Assembly: GCF_000003605.2 (NCBI RefSeq)
Contig: NW_003112501.1
Span: forward strand, 33,342 to 60,490
Direction: 5' to 3'
DNA: 27,149 nucleotides
Origin: Saccoglossus kowalevskii
Lineage: Eukaryota; Hemichordata; Enteropneusta; Harrimaniidae
Shown here piece by piece: positions 9,356-19,831 of this stretch. Both the position numbers and the translations under genes were made by a program. Under the pieces are notes generated by a model. The model saw nothing but the letters and a program-made list of their open reading frames with translations. It ran no database searches and was not told the DNA's origin. Within the stretch, counting starts at the first letter, position 1. Every line of letters starts with the position of its first letter.

Positions 9356-10029
9356 ACGTATGACCTATCAATTACCTTTATGACAGTTATCTCACCACAA
9401 TGCACACCGTTTATTCCCAAACTTCTATTTTCAGGGTTTGAGGTAATATGACAAAAACATAGAATAAAGAATGCTGACAAATAATGAGTTTTTTTGTGTA
9501 AATTTAAGTGAATTTAAAATTGAAAAATTGAAAGCTGATAACAACTTGTTGACGCAATTCGTACTGCTACATCGATATAGGGCGCTTTATGGGCGTTCTA
9601 TATGGCAGCATATGTTTTAATAAATTCCTGAGATCCTTGCGATTTTGTTGTTGTGTATTACTACCAATGTATTTGAAAACCATTTCTGGGAATTATTTGA
9701 AAATTTAACATTTTTTTTATTTTATTTTAAGAGTACACATATGTAAACCCCAAAACACATATTGTGTCTGTTGAAGGAAATTTTCTTTTTATGACGTAAC
9801 AGCTTGCGATAGAACAACGCTCACGTTTATGACTTTTGAGAAAATATATAGTATTAGATTTTTCTTTATCCCACTAAATATTATTATTAATATTGATTTG
9901 TATTTTCAATATTTACTTTTCTCCATGTTTTTCAAAGAACCTAGCAAACAATATTTACATATTTACAACCGAATCAAAACAGTAATTTCTTTCATGAGTT
10001 TGTCGCAAATATCCGTTCTAAAAAATTCG
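9356..10029. other. Intergenic, AT-rich
   Basis: No gene seen. The open frame from 9829 is mostly low-complexity Ile/Phe/Asn codons; only its last 15 or so codons belong to the LINE described next. Confidence 0.6.
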
Positions 10030-11395
10030 AATTTTTTTATAATTATTATTAACGAAAGAATAGTCAAATGGTTTGATACCAATAATATTCAGTGATAATC
10101 AGGCAGGCTTCCGGGCAAATCACAGCACTGAGGATAATATTGTTATCCTGTCAACGCTAATTGAGAAATATAGAGCCACTAGAAAGAGATTAAACGTTTG
10201 TTTTGTCAACTATAAAAAAGCGTTTGACTATGTTGATCGAGCTAGTTTATTTGTAAAGCTTGTTGGAGTAGGCTTTAGTTGTAAAATAGTCAATCTTTTG
10301 CAGAGTATGTACAGTGTGGTTAAATATTGTGTAAAATTACCGCATGGTTACACAAAAACATTTACATCTGAGATTGGAGTACAACAAGGGGGCATATTAA
10401 GCCCAATTTTATTTGCATTTTTTCTAAACTATTTAGAAAGGGCTTTGAATAAAGCACCATTTAATGGGGTTGAATTGGATGATTATCCACTCACATGTCT
10501 TATGTATACCGGCGACAACGTTATTGTATGTGATAGTGCTTCGGGTTTACAGTTGTTGCTTGCCAGATTCCAATTTTATTGTTATACGTGGAAAATGTTT
10601 GTAAACACTACTAAAACTGAAATTATTATCTTCAATAAAGATATTGTCGACTGTGATGACTATAACTTGGATTTTAAACTATTTGGAAATCAAATTGATA
10701 TTGTTGTAAATTATACATATCTAGGTATTGTCTTTGCCGAAAATGGTTCATTTAAGTTGGCATGTGCAATTTCGGCCATGGACAGGAAAGGAATTGGTAA
10801 CGACATTTCTTCAAAATTACTTCAACAAATATTTGACTCGGAAATTCAACCAATTTTAAACTATGGAGTGGCAGTTATAGGGAATCGGTATTGTAAACCA
10901 ATTGAAGATGTTCAGTTAAAGTGGTGTAAATATATATTAGGTGTGGGGCAAAATACAACCAACAGTGCAGTTATGGGTGAACTCGTACGATATCCACCTA
11001 GTATTGGCAGAAATATAATCCGTATTAAATTTTGGAAACGTATTCTGAAAATGTCATCTAATCGACTCGTTTACAAAGCCTATAGAGAGTCTGAAAAATT
11101 GGCACTGACAGGAAAACCATCTTTTGCTTTAGCTATTAAGAAATAATTAATTAAACACAATATGCATACTATTAGAATAGGTGTATCTCCCAAATTACCG
11201 ATGAAACAACGTTGTTAATTAGAAAGAAAGATAGAGATTGTTATTCCAAAAGTTGTAAAGATGCTTTATTTGACGATGTTCGTAGACCCCCAAACAGTAG
11301 AACTAAGTTACGAACGTTTTGCCAATTTAAAACAAATATTTTTTATGAGAATTATTTGAATATCGTCCATACAATCAATAGCACAAAACGCAATA
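10030..11395 (+). mobile_element. LINE reverse transcriptase, 5'-truncated, inactive
   Basis: The frame 10073-11146 encodes 357 residues of a non-LTR RT. It has SDNQAGFRANHST (RT motif before finger), FVNYKKAFDYVDR (motif A, normally F-D-x-x-KAFD), GVQQGGILSPILF (motif B) and MYTGDNVIV (motif C). Motif C should be YADD, so the first catalytic Asp of that pair is replaced (Y-T-G-D). The thumb and C-terminal part follow (YTYLGIVF, QPILNYG, WCKYILGV, IKFWKRIL). Upstream, NERIVKWFDTNN in the frame ending at 10095 continues the protein after a frameshift near 10085-10095. Downstream of the stop at 11146 the C-terminal tail resumes at about 11212 (LFDDVRRPPNSRTKLRTF). About 15 residues seem deleted near 10780. 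No endonuclease domain remains. The clade is not certain. Confidence 0.88.
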
Positions 11396-12382
11396 GACAC
11401 TTATCACGTAAGAAACACATTGTGATATGCAAACATATAAAAAAATACAATGCAAAACTGGCTAAAAATAAACGGATGGCTGATCAAGCTCAGTTGGTCT
11501 CAATTTCTTTCGGAATTTTTCGCAATAAACAATCTCAACCACATCCTTTCAAAATGAAATCAACATGGAACCCACCAGACTCACATAACAATAACCTCGA
11601 AAATTACATTGAGGCAATCAAAGTTGAGATATCTAAAATTACTCCAAATAAACCCAAACAACTGACTATATATATGCAAGCCTACTAAACTAAACAACGA
11701 GCAATACTATACTAAAATTAGTTACAACGATATCATAGTTACTAATTTGGCCCATAAGCTTATTACAAAAATGTACAATCTGGAATTAATCGATTACGAC
11801 ACGTATAAATCCAAGACCCATTTAACAACAAAGTTAGAACGACACGGTCGTATTTACTGCCTAAAGTACACAAAACACCACCAGAGGGCAGTATATTCGT
11901 CGGTAGACCAATAATCACTTGGTGGTTGCTCTGTTCCGACAGAGAAAATATCACCACGTTTTAATTCCAATCGTTAAAAGGCAACATACATACATCAAAG
12001 ATACTACTGATTTTATTAACAAAATCGAAAAAGTACAAGTATCTAAAAATAACGTCCTAGTAACCATGGATGTCGTATCGATGTATACCAATACTGTTCA
12101 CGAAGAAGCGATCCGAGCAATCGAATTACAATCACAATGATAGTCCTTTGAAACCACTACCTTTGGAATATATGATTAAACTCCTTGAAATCATTCTGAA
12201 AAGAAACACATTCGAGTTTAATAATGAATATTACACCCAAACATGTGGAGTTAGCATGGGATCACCATCTTCACCTGAGATTGCTGACATTACATTCCAC
12301 CTACTGGAAAATCAAATTTTACTACTTGGTGCTTGATATATTAAAACTTGGTATCATTTTCGAGGTTACGTCTTTATGGTAT
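11396..12382 (+). pseudogene. Penelope-like element RT, 5' part, decayed
   Basis: Three or more frames together give a Penelope-like (PLE) RT. Visible pieces: FKMKSTWNPPDSHNNNLENY (N-terminal region, about 11550-11625), HKLITKMYNLELIDYDTYK (about 11755-11810), YLLPKVHKTP and GRPI (RT region typical of PLEs, about 11855-11912), VTMDVVSMYTN (motif A with its Asp, about 12060-12092), and CGVSMGSPSSPEIAD (motif B, about 12243-12290). The family motif C (YRDD-like) appears as FRGY at about 12355-12367, so both Asp are lost. Frameshifts lie near 11810, 11915 and 12125. The KKADKG-type segment expected between the N-terminal piece and HKLITK is missing. The element is cut at 12382 by the LTR insertion and continues at 15659. 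Confidence 0.82.
12379..12382. repeat. Target-site duplication, left copy (GTAT)
   Basis: GTAT immediately precedes the left LTR and recurs at 15659-15662 after the right LTR. Counting only one copy, the PLE reading frame runs straight through the site, which supports these exact ends. Confidence 0.7.
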
Positions 12383-13057
12383 TGTCATGAATTTGTTTTT
12401 GCGTATCTGTTAACTGACTTAATTAGTTGATTATTAGCTGAATTGCTGTGTTATGTCTGTCATCGTTTAGGCCTATTTGAAGTTTTGGGCGGAACTTGGC
12501 TCAGTGATTTGGAACTAATTACGAGATAACCGTCGCTATTCTATCGATTCTGACAGTTGGTATTCATAGTTATTAATGTAGTGAACGATTAATCAAAAGA
12601 TATGACGTATTCAGTACTTAGTGTGATTGGCTTTATGATTGAAGGTTACGCCCTAGAGTCTTTTTACTGCATTGTAATTGGTTAGAGTTTTGAAAATGAA
12701 TAAAGAGAGATTTGAGTTGGTCTTGGGAAACACAGCACGATAGACGCAGTCCTGGGCAGTCGAATCCGGTCCTGGAGAGCTTTGGGGCGAGCCTTGACGC
12801 ACTCTAAAAGAGTCTTGGGTCAGCCTTGCGATAGTCTTGGGGATTTTTTCCCTAAGGCGCTGTGTCTTATACAGTGCTCGACTGATCGACTAAGACGAGA
12901 GCTGAAACGTATTTCGTTGTGTGTGTCTTATTTGACTGTAAAGCATAAGTGACTTTCCCGATCCCGTACCTCAAGGGGACGCGATAGAGAGACGAGACGC
13001 TATTCCCCCTTGACACGTGTGGAGAACCCCGAGAGAAGAGAATTTTTCCCCGTGATA
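12383..13057 (+). repeat. Left LTR
   Basis: 675 bp. Contains two ATTGG (CCAAT-type) boxes and AATAAA at 12699-12704, followed by runs of short CTTGGG/CCTTG-like words. It matches 14571-15658 after collapsing the overlap around the gap. Confidence 0.85.
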
Positions 13058-14570
13058 CGTGAGTGGAGATCCCGGGCAGGTGTTTAACACACATTGACAT
13101 CCTGTGAAGAAAAGTGAAATGGCGAAGGTGTGTCTTTCTTGCGAACCGAACTAACAGCTACATGGCAGAGACGACTCAGAAACCACCTTTGACGACTAAC
13201 ACCGTTAACAGTATGGCATCGATGAACGACGCTGAAGAGATGAAGACTTCGAAGCCCCTTCGGAAGGACCAGTATAGTATAGGACTGTATAATTAAGAAT
13301 TGAGCGACATTAAAGACAAGAAGATGACAAAGAACGACCCGGAATAACGCGACAAGAGAAGAGAAGCTTATAGACTTTGATTAGAACTTTAGCTATCTGT
13401 GTATTGCTTAGAGAACTGCTTGCTGGACACTGTAACTGACACTGGGTAACTCAAGACGTTGGACTCTTTTTCACAATCCTAACACTATTGCTCAGTAATG
13501 TAATGTATTGCTGTTTTTTCTATTGTTTTTACCGTTTTTTTTGTGATGTTGATTTGTATGTATGTAAGCGCCCAGATCTTTGTTTTGAACTGATATTTAG
13601 TGACGTGCGAGGTCATTTATAACGATTTAAGCGCGCCTCAGTGGACAATTATTTGCAACACAGTGTTTTGAGTTTTGTGAAGTTTTATGGTGTTTTAATG
13701 AGTTTATGAGTAAGGATTATGATGGGAGGAATGATGCCCCCACGTGTTTTTTTTAGAGTTTTGAGATTTGTCGATGTACAGAGATACCGACGTTTTAAGA
13801 GTTGTTTTTGTTTACGTGTTGTTTTCCGGACTACTTCTGACGCTTTTTGAGTTGATAGCACCTTTGTAACGTTTTTTAATGTCTTTTTGAGATGAGAGTT
13901 TGGTGCGCCTATATGCGTATTGTTTGATAACGCAAGCTTTTTTTCATGATTGACAGGATTATATGTAACTTAGTAGTTTCTATCGTTTTAGTCTTTTTCC
14001 CGTCTTTATTGCCAGAGAAGTAATGTATTATGAAAGCGAATTTGTCTTTGCATTCCGTTTCCACGCCTGTATGACTTTTTTTAGATTAACGACTTGTGAG
14101 TTCAATTGAAGTTTATAAGCGTAGATGACAGAAGTTTGATTAATAGCTTTTTATTCATTGTTTATTAGTTACCGCTTTGCAATGCTTTAACCGAGAGACG
14201 CATCCCTGGTAATCACGTGATCATGCTGTCGACTGCAGCGATTGGCTGATCGCTTGGTTACACCGCCACGCCTTAGTTTTTTTTGACCTTTTGATATAGA
14301 ATTTGTAACCTTAGTAACAGAGAAGGGTTACCCTCGGCGGACTGTTTGAGAAAAGTGAGTCGATTGGTAGCCTTTCCCTTGTTTTTGATTTATAACCGTT
14401 GATATTTGTGACTTTATAATCATTGTACTTAATTAGTGTGTTTTACTCTTTTGATTTATACCTTTTCTTAGTATTGTATTTAACCTGTATGACGATGAGT
14501 AGACGACGGTATCTTTGATTTGTGAACGTGCAATGCCAGGAGGCACAATCTCAGTTTGGGTGAAGGGATG
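13058..14570 (+). other. LTR element internal region, no long ORF
   Basis: A possible primer-binding site starts with TGG at 13064 (TGGAGATCCCGGGCAGG), six bases after the LTR; I cannot name the tRNA. A 45-codon frame beginning MAETTQKPPLT at 13162 could be a gag remnant. The rest is T-rich and stop-laden. Near 14210-14260 are palindromes (ATCACGTGAT; GCGAT...ATCGC) and an ATTGG box. Confidence 0.6.
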
Positions 14571-15658
14571 TGTCATTAATTTGTTTTTGCGTATCTGTTA
14601 ACCGACTTAATTAGTTGATTATTAGCTGAATTGCTGTGTTATGTCTGTCATCGTTTAGGCCTATTTGAAGTTTTGGGCGGAACTTGGCTCAGTGATTTGG
14701 AACTAATTACGAGATAACCGTCGCTATTCTATCGATTCTGACAGTTGGTATTCATAGTTATTAATGTAGTGAACGATTAATCAAAAGATATGACGTATTC
14801 AGTACTTAGTGTGATTGGCTTTATGATTGAAGGTTACGCCCTAGAGTCTTTTTACTGTATTGTAATTGGTTAGAGTTTTGAAAATGAATAAAGAGAGTTT
14901 TGAGTTGGTCTTCGGGAACACAGCACGATAGACGCAGTCCTGGGCAGTCGAGTCCGGTCCTTGAGAGCCTTGGGGCGAGCCTTGACGCACTCTAAAAGAG
15001 TCTTGGGTCAGCCTTGCGATAGTCTTGGGGATTTTTTCCCTAGGGCGCTGTGTCTTATAGAGTGCTCGATTGACCGACTAAGACGAGAGCTGAAACGTAT
15101 TTCGTTGTGTGTGTCTTATTTGACTGTAAAGCATAAGTGACTTTCCCGATCCCGTACCTCAAGGGGNNNNNNNNNNNNNNNNNNNNNNNNNNNNNNNNNN
15201 NNNNNNNNNNNNNNNNGTACTTAGTGTGATTGGCTTTATGATTGAAGGTTACGCCCTAGAGTCTTTTTACTGTATTGTAATTGGTTAGAGTTTTGAAAAT
15301 GAATAAAGAGAGTTTTGAGTTGGTCTTCGGGAACACAGCACGATAGACGCAGTCCTGGGCAGTCGAGTCCGGTCCTTGAGAGCCTTGGGGCGAGCCTTGA
15401 CGCACTCTAAAAGAGTCTTGGGTCAGCCTTGCGATAGTCTTGGGGATTTTTTCCCTAGGGCGCTGTGTCTTATAGAGTGCTCGATTGACCGACTAAGACG
15501 AGAGCTGAAACGTATTTCGTTGTGTGTGTCTTATTTGACTGTAAAGCATAAGTGACTTTCCCGATCCCGTACCTCAAGGGGACGCGATAGAGAGACGAGA
15601 CGCTATTCCCCCTTGACACGTGTGGAGAACCCCGAGAGAAGAGAATTTCCCCCTGATA
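14571..15658 (+). repeat. Right LTR, split and partly duplicated by the gap
   Basis: Begins TGTCATTAATTTG at 14571. 14802-15166 reappears as 15217-15581 with the same copy-specific differences from the left LTR. Joining 14571-14801 to 15217-15658 gives 673 bp, close to the left LTR length, so this is one LTR. Confidence 0.85.
15167..15216. other. Assembly gap (50 N)
   Basis: Exactly 50 N. The 365 bp before it equal the 365 bp that start the sequence after it, as far as I can compare by eye. This indicates overlapping contig ends that were not merged, and no truly missing sequence. Confidence 0.95.
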
Positions 15659-16310
15659 GTATTCAAATGCACCGTACCTGAATTACACGCATTTTTCAGG
15701 AAGCTAATATGCTTCATAACAAATACCGGCTCACATTTGAATACTCCATGACACAAGTCATGTCAACACTACCATAATCTGAATATATTTGACGTTAAAA
15801 CGTAATTCGTTTCACCCTACATCAGTATTCAAAGGATTTATTAAAGGCGAAACCATTCGGTATGCTCGAACATGTAATAATCTAAACGATTTCTTACATA
15901 AACGTAATCTATTTATTGAAAAATTGCGTGATAATGATATCTAAAGATACTCTTCAATTAATGAACATGACAATCGTATCTCACATTTACGTGAATCAAT
16001 GCCTAATAATGAAGGGCAAACGATATTCACAACTACATTCAATCCTTATATACAAGGATCTAAGCTCAAAAGAGCTCTATTAAAAAACGGCACTTAATTC
16101 GGAATGATCAGTTACTCAGTAATATTTTTCCAAATTCTTCACTATTGCATTTCGCAGAAATACTAACTTGAAAGATAAACTTACAAGTTCTACTCTACGT
16201 ACTGACAAACTCGTGAAAAACGACACACCAAACGACGAGGAATTAATTTCCATTTTAACTAATTTGTATAATGAAAGTAATAACGTCGAACATTCTGAAA
16301 GCTAAATAAA
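15659..16310 (+). pseudogene. Penelope-like element RT, 3' part
   Basis: Continues the PLE cut at 12382. Visible in changing frames: ELHAFF just after the junction, KYRLTFEYS (about 15720-15747), FKGFIKGETIRYARTCNNL (about 15830-15886), FTTTFNPYIQGSKLKRALL (about 16028-16085) and NLKDKLTSSTLR (about 16168-16203). All are typical of the RT thumb and connector of PLEs. A tail follows, DTPNDEELISILTNLYNES, to the stop at 16302. I could not find a convincing GIY-YIG endonuclease after it; a Cys pair (KCECC) at about 16405-16420 may be a remnant of the linker before that domain. Frameshifts and stops make it dead. Confidence 0.78.
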
Positions 16311-16600
16311 TCGAACGGTTTGGTCAAGTACTATTCCGACTGATCAAGGGTTCAACAAGGAACCCGAAACAGCACCATCACACTAGTGAATAATCCAATT
16401 ACGGATAAATGTGAGTGCTGTATCGACACAGGCTTTCTTCGTATTCTGTTTCGTATTCCAATATTGTTTTCGAGTTTACTTCTATCGGGATCACACCTGA
16501 AATATCTTAACACGGAACAAGTCACCTGAAAATGACACTTGTCAGATGTGATTATAGTTGGCAATGAATTATAAAGTTTGAATGTATATGTATAAAATCG
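16311..16600. other. Possible PLE 3' remnant
   Basis: No clear coding signal. It may hold the decayed PLE linker region. The minus-strand frame at 16352-16564 has no recognisable features. Confidence 0.35.
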
Positions 16601-16760
16601 GGTAGGAAGATTAAGTTGAAAATCAAAGGTATGTTACTCAAAGTTAACTGCTAGGACATCTCTATTAAATTTGGAAACATTTACATCAATTTTAACAAAA
16701 ATTCACAATCAATTGAATATGGAAATTCAATTGTGTCAATATTAAATAGGAAATACATGA

Positions 16761-16964
16761 ACTATTAGTTCACAAGATATTAACACCAAATTAATTAAAT
16801 ATTCAAATTAGCTCATTAATTAAGTTGAAAGTCAATATTGCATGGCATATATCTTATATTGACAAATCAAGTCTACCAAGTTTGGTCTGATTTGGACTAT
16901 TAGTTCACAAGATATTAACAAGAATTCAAATTAATAATTAAATATGCAAATGAGCTCATTAATT
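16761..16964. repeat. Two copies of a 61-69-bp repeat
   Basis: ACTATTAGTTCACAAGATAT begins both copies, 16761-16821 and 16896-16964, and both end GCTCATTAATT. They are part of a larger degenerate repeat area (about 16600-17220), which also holds ACCAAGTTTGGT and ACCAAGTATCAGTAAAATCG-type motifs common in invertebrate dispersed repeats. Confidence 0.85.
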
Positions 16965-17229
16965 GATTCCTTGAAAAAAAATCAATGTGCATCTGTACCA
17001 GTGGCCACGATCTCTTTGTACCAAGTATCAGTAAAATCGGTTCATCTCCGAGAAATGACGATGGACACACAGTATTTTGACATTCAAAATGACCGCCAGG
17101 CAGCCATATTTGATCAAAGTTTCAGATTTTTTTCACATGCATATAGTGTAATATTTTTCATAGAAACTTTTCCCCCACAAAATCTGCCTGGCCCCCTAGG
17201 ATATCAAATGGGCCGCCCCTAAACTGTCA

Positions 17230-18095
17230 CGTGATAATAAGACAGTCTACCACACAGCCACTTTTCCCAGTAAGAATATTACCACTGACACGCTCCTTGA
17301 AATATCTGCCATTTGTAATGAAAAAGCTAGTATGCTTGTACAAGTCAAGCAAACGTTTACCAAAGTGTCTCTGGAGTAGTGAAGAGGAACACGCTATGCC
17401 ACGGTAACTTAGAGGGTTCGTTGTCGGGATATCACCTTTGCTAAAGACTCCCTAGGTACGTGAATTGTGTAATTGTTTACTCTCTGGCAGCGGTCAGGAT
17501 ACGACGGACCGACGTCTTCTGTAAGTACGTTGTGTTCTTTAAACCGTTTACTATATGTATATTTACATTAGTTTTGGAGCTGGCATTTGTATTATGCGTT
17601 TATGCATAATTTCACAGTCGCTAGTTACCTTAAACTAGAAAGTATCATATGTACTAAAACAGTAAATGGCATCGTTGATTAATACCCCGTTGTATTGTAT
17701 AGGTAAAGCGACTGTGCGTTACGAACTCTTGACCTACATCACGTCCACATATAAACCACCAACGATATATACGCTCGTGATAACAGCCTGGACTGTGACG
17801 ATAATAACAAGTCGGCCATTTAAAATAGATTGAGCTGGATTGGACCGACATTGGAATGCCGGTGTACATAATAGTACAAAAATAAACAGGTTTAACAGGA
17901 GGTCATTTAAGTTATATACACCAATTAGAAATAAAAGGAACAACTTGACACATCTATGTAGCGGCTGTAATCACCAATGACAACAATTTATAATGCATGA
18001 TTTCCAAAGTCTATGACATGACTGATAATAGCTGCACTAAACCAATGCCAATAGCTAATGCACTGACCCTGCGCTAATTAAAGGATGGTAGTCGT
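17230..18095. other. Intergenic DNA
   Basis: No recognisable gene. A 30-codon open stretch near 17285-17380 (ISAICNEKASMLVQVKQTF) resembles nothing I know and is followed by stops. Confidence 0.5.
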
Positions 18096-18290
18096 CGCGC
18101 CACGCATGCGCGAGATAGATGGGTCTTATATAAACAATGATAGCGATGTTGTGCAGATCAACGAGTACAAACAAACAAACAAACAAGTATCAAGTTTTAA
18201 TGAGGAATTTAGGAGAGCGTATTGAATTGTGGGAAAATCAATATTTATCAACACAAATGTCGCACATGCGCAGCGCGACGACCACCGCCT
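18096..18290 (+). promoter_or_regulatory. Candidate promoter patch with NRF1-like sites and TATA box
   Basis: CpG-richer than the surroundings. ACGCATGCGCG (18102-18112) and GCACATGCGCAG (18262-18273) resemble NRF1 palindromes (YGCGCAYGCGCR), and TATATAAA lies at 18127-18134. An (AAAC)n run follows at 18168-18186. It sits 1.4 kb before the AGMO copy 2 start codon and could drive it through an untranslated first exon, which is inference. Confidence 0.35.
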
Positions 18291-19002
18291 TTTAATATCT
18301 GACATCATACCCTCGGCTAACGTCCGTGTTAATTTTATTCTTTTACAAGCTTATCATGTGATTTCCCTTTAAAACATAAATTTTTAAAGTAAGTCATTTC
18401 CACTCAATAATTGCGGCAGTTAAAATACATGGAATATTTATGTTAAATATATAAAGCTAATAAACTAAACACTGATTGAAATGATTGTTACGACATCAAC
18501 ATTTTTCACGAACTAAAATTATGTAAATGGAGTGTGTATGTACTCGTAATTACTCCGTGTGCCGAATTCCCTTAATTTCTTGCTGATAGCGATGTCCATT
18601 TGTATTGGGAAAATTCAGAGGTAGAATACGTAATACCAACGCATACTCCATTTTCTGTGGAAATTTATATCTGAGTGCATGTATAAATGTACATCGCATG
18701 ATAAACAAGGCATGTCAGAGATATGTCACTGGGACAGCATTCGTTAAACAAAATCAGTCACCGGATGCTCAAATTAAATCTGATCTAACAAAACAAAACA
18801 AAACAATTAAATGCACCAAGATCTAATTAAGTTTAATGTATGTTTCAAGTTCAACAGTATCTATCAATACATGGCTGAAATCGATTCCAGAATAACATGA
18901 ATATTTGATTTGGATATTTCTTTCAGAATTAATTAATGTCATACTGCCATTTTAAACGTGATCACGACAGAATGCACGTGTATATGTATTCACGTGTAAA
19001 GT

Positions 19003-19640
19003 ATATGTCCCAAGTTGGTCTAGGCTGGTCCGAGATATAGGTGCAGACGCGTGGACGCACACGGGAACGCACGAGTTTAAATTACAAATCCCCCTTTTCA
19101 TATGTCATCATAGATGAATTGCTCCTCTAAATTTAAATGAACTTTTCTACTGGTGATTATATATGGTGAATATATCCGGGGGGCAATACATAGAACTTGC
19201 CTAATGGGGACGTGCCCCTGAAAAGGGTCTCGTTTTTGGATTTTAGGTATAAGTATCGGTCTTATTCCTGGTCAAGATAGCTATAAATATCGGTAACACT
19301 TTTCCGATTTAGTATAAATAACCTGAACATTGTGTTAAAAATATGCTCATATGTAAGTGACAGAGGTGTTTCCATGGTCAAAATACATATTTTAATAAAT
19401 CAATATACTATGCAACTGTTGGCTGACATGTGCTTCTATTGGAGATGCTCTTTTAATAGAGCAAATACGGTAACTGTTTTATTTGGAATAAACAGTGATG
19501 ACAGAAATTGTACTTTGGTATAAATATGGGTATAGATTTTGCCACTATCGATGTATAAAAATGGTCACACTTTTGAGCACTTACTTTTCTTCACAGCTAT
19601 GTATCAACTGCCCCGGGAATAAATGGTGCATTTATTATCA
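19003..19640. repeat. Degenerate dispersed repeat with recurrent TATAAATA motifs
   Basis: TATAAGTATCGGT (19248), TATAAATATCGGT (19282), TATAAATA (19313), TATAAATATGGG (19519) and TATAAAA (19554) recur with GGTA/CGGT flanks. They follow a G-rich CCGGGGGGCAATACA block (about 19177) and a CAAGTTGGTCTAGGCTGGTC...GCAGACGCG block (19012). I read this as an old dispersed repeat; any TATA element here may be accidental. Confidence 0.6.
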
Positions 19641-19699
19641 TTTCTTGTCATCCGAGGGCAAAGTCCGATCTGAACACAAATATCAGTTGATTGATAAAC

Positions 19700-19831
19700 A
19701 TGACAGCTATGAACGATTCAGGACTATTTAAGGTAGACGCCTTAACTGGGACACGTCGTCTGTTTTACCTTATTTCACCAAACGAGTCATCATTTGCAAC
19801 TATTAATGAAGTCCCAGATTACATAAATGAG
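19700..19831 (+). CDS. AGMO: AGMO copy 2, exon A (start)
   Basis: 44 codons, ending at donor [26 protein letters not shown] aligns with the human N-terminus (FRMLFYTMKPSETSFQTLEEV). The next Met is at 19709. The transcript may begin farther upstream. Confidence 0.88.

Larger units (their letters stand above)
12383..15658 (+). mobile_element. Non-autonomous LTR retrotransposon nested in the PLE
   Basis: Two LTRs of about 675 bp flank a 1.5-kb internal region. The element starts TGTCAT and ends TGATA, short imperfect inverted ends, and is bounded by GTAT duplications. LTRs differ at roughly 13-15 positions (about 2%), so the insertion is not very recent. The internal region has no gag, protease, RT or integrase that I can find, only a 45-codon frame (13162-13296), so it would need a helper element. 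A purine tract (GGGTGAAGGGA, 14558-14568) lies two bases before the right LTR. Orientation is taken from that tract. The right LTR is disrupted by an assembly gap. Confidence 0.82.

Noticed and set aside
9829-10029. Start of an intact LINE protein at 9829
   Set aside because: The codons before about 10030 are low-complexity AT sequence; only the final part (NERIVKWFD) belongs to the LINE.
14571-15658. Two separate tandem LTRs on the right side
   Set aside because: The repeat on either side of the N gap is identical, including private variants, and starts mid-LTR; an unmerged overlap explains it better.
16352-16564. Minus-strand 70-codon gene
   Set aside because: No family resemblance, and it overlaps the decayed PLE tail on the plus strand.
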